Origin: Labrenzia sp. THAF82
GTDB taxonomy: Bacteria; Pseudomonadota; Alphaproteobacteria; Rhizobiales; Stappiaceae
Assembly: GCF_009363435.1 (NCBI RefSeq)
Contig: NZ_CP045354.1
Coordinates: forward strand, 4,368,501-4,432,500
Direction of reading: 5' to 3'
Length of the DNA: 64,000 bases
Positions within the stretch are counted from its first letter, which is position 1; each line of letters begins with the position of its first letter. The notes under the pieces are model-generated. The model searched no databases. It was not told where the DNA came from and saw nothing but the letters and a program-made list of their open reading frames with translations. Positions 62,946-64,000 of this stretch are shown one piece after another. Position numbers and translations under genes: made by a program.

Positions 62946-63426
62946 TTAAATCAACTCCCTCGAGATTGATCGTGTAGTGTTGCAATCCCAGTTTATGCCA
63001 ATCGTTGTCGATGAAGGTTCGCGAGCAACCTGCTTTCAAGGCTGCTTGGAAGTCAGGGGATCGAACGCTCACGTCAATGTGAAGAGATACCACCGGCAAT
63101 CCTGACAGCAGGTTGTCAGGATGCTCTCCCTATTCTCTCCCAGATCAAGGGCGTCAGCCTTTTGACACTGTCGCACCAATTGTTTTTGAAAAAACAATGT
63201 GATGAGGATTTTTCATCACCATTTCACGATAAAGGAAGCGAACTTCAACAGTGTTGATTTTCATAAACAATGAGAACCCGGCCCGATTGTCGGCGCATTT
63301 TTGCACCGGTGCGGTGCAATTCCCGACATTGGAAAACCGGAAAGCCCGCTTACGTTCAAACCGCTTGGTGGCATTCACAGGCTCGGTCGGGGGCAAGTCG
63401 ACCGGGATCCGCGTGGAGGAATTGAT
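62946..63426. other. egtB upstream region with hairpins and a short orphan frame
   Basis: About 480 bp with no confirmed gene. It contains a perfect inverted repeat TTGCACCG-GTG-CGGTGCAA (63301-63319), an AT-rich hairpin near 63177-63197 (ATTGTTTT/AAAACAAT) and an adjacent GTGATGA/TCATCAC hairpin (63199-63219). The minus strand also carries about 60 open codons ending near 62943 with no good start. Confidence 0.45.
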
Positions 63427-64000
63427 ATGACAAACTTGGACGGGCAGACACAACCGTCGCCGGTTGACGACATTCTGCATCTCTTCAATCGAACCAGATC
63501 TCAAACTCTGAAATTGAGCGCCCCATTGAGTGCTGAAGACATGGGCCTTCAATCGATGGAGGACGCTAGTCCTCCCAAGTGGCATCTGGCTCATACGACC
63601 TGGTTTTTCGAAGAGTTTATCCTGAAGCCATCGCTCCCCGGCTATCAACCGATTGATGATCGTTTCGCCCAGCTCTTCAATTCCTACTATGTGCAGGCCG
63701 GCCCTAGGCACACGCGGTCCAAGCGCGGACTTTTGTCCCGTCCTTCGGCAGAAGACGTGATGAATTACCGCAATCACGTCGAAGATGCCGTTCGTCACGG
63801 ACTGATGACAGATGCATTCAACCTAGACGAACCAAAACTTGAAGAACTGATCACGCTTGGTTGCCACCATGAAATGCAGCATCAGGAACTTCTGGTAACC
63901 GATCTTTTGCACGCCTTTTCCTACAATCCGCTGCTTCCGGCCTATAGCGAACCGAAGCCGCTCCCGGTGACACCGGCACGTGACCTGAGCTGGACCAGCT
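63427..64000 (+). CDS. egtB: Ergothioneine biosynthesis protein EgtB, N-terminal part
   Basis: 191 codons, cut by the right edge. Non-heme iron sulfoxide synthase that joins hercynine with a thiol donor. The visible DinB-like half has all three iron-ligand histidines: KWHLAHTTWFFEEF (His56) and CHHEMQHQE (His138 and His142, spaced H-x3-H). The C-terminal sulfatase-modifying-factor-like domain lies outside. GGAGGA seven bases upstream confirms the ATG. It should be followed by egtD outside the window. Confidence 0.93.
   Translation, partial: MTNLDGQTQPSPVDDILHLFNRTRSQTLKLSAPLSAEDMGLQSMEDASPPKWHLAHTTWFFEEFILKPSLPGYQPIDDRFAQLFNSYYVQAGPRHTRSKRGLLSRPSAEDVMNYRNHVEDAVRHGLMTDAFNLDEPKLEELITLGCHHEMQHQELLVTDLLHAFSYNPLLPAYSEPKPLPVTPARDLSWTS

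Overview
The window is about 57% G+C by eye, densely coded, and carries conserved chromosomal gene order of an alphaproteobacterium of the Rhizobiales/Hyphomicrobiales type. The signs are rpoZ-rsh-pyrE, then acpS-lepB-rnc-era-recO, dapA next to smpB, a Rhizobiales-type major porin, an arginyltransferase (bpt) and a PhoCDET-like phosphonate/phosphate transporter. A marine member of the Stappiaceae (Roseibium/Labrenzia-like) fits, but that is inference from gene content. I saw no rRNA, tRNA, CRISPR array, insertion sequence or prophage.

Layout. 1-4743: a cut-off unknown gene, an SLC13-type anion transporter, bpt, a type-5 uracil-DNA glycosylase and a NYN-domain protein. 5151-13771: the housekeeping run rpoZ, rsh, pyrE, DUF2062, acpS, lepB, rnc, era, recO, then a second lepB in the opposite direction. 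14118-23602: parC, an AraC regulator back to back with a DUF2000 gene, an iron alcohol dehydrogenase with a thioesterase, dapA-smpB, an alpha/beta hydrolase and the porin. 24125-33866: a minus-strand envelope block (MltB-like transglycosylase, ParA-like ATPase, alpha-2-macroglobulin, PBP1C). 34023-39128: phosphonate locus phnCDEE with a divergent phn-associated acetyltransferase; 11-bp-phased Pho-box-like repeats lie before both transcription units. 39207-49284: small stress and regulatory genes, a PLP enzyme plus class II glutamine amidotransferase operon with a divergent Lrp regulator, a SABATH-type methyltransferase and a large SH3-domain surface protein with Pro/Arg/Gln repeats.

49348-57186 is the most interesting accessory block. 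A GntR regulator and a Gfo/Idh dehydrogenase diverge from a translationally coupled LLM flavin monooxygenase, aldo/keto reductase and flavin reductase, followed by a tripartite TRAP transporter. The enzyme trio matches the gene logic of the sulfo-SMO pathway (SmoC-SmoB-SmoA), but here it is linked to a TRAP transporter and no sulfoquinovosidase is visible. I propose uptake and oxidative desulfonation (or another C-heteroatom cleavage) of an organic acid or sugar sulfonate.

57324-64000: a Sel1-repeat protein back to back with a di-heme MauG-like protein, a methionyl-tRNA synthetase with a Thermus-type zinc knuckle (possibly a second copy), a second dapA, a TetR-YciI pair with two near-perfect operator palindromes, and the first 191 codons of egtB (ergothioneine synthesis), cut by the right edge.
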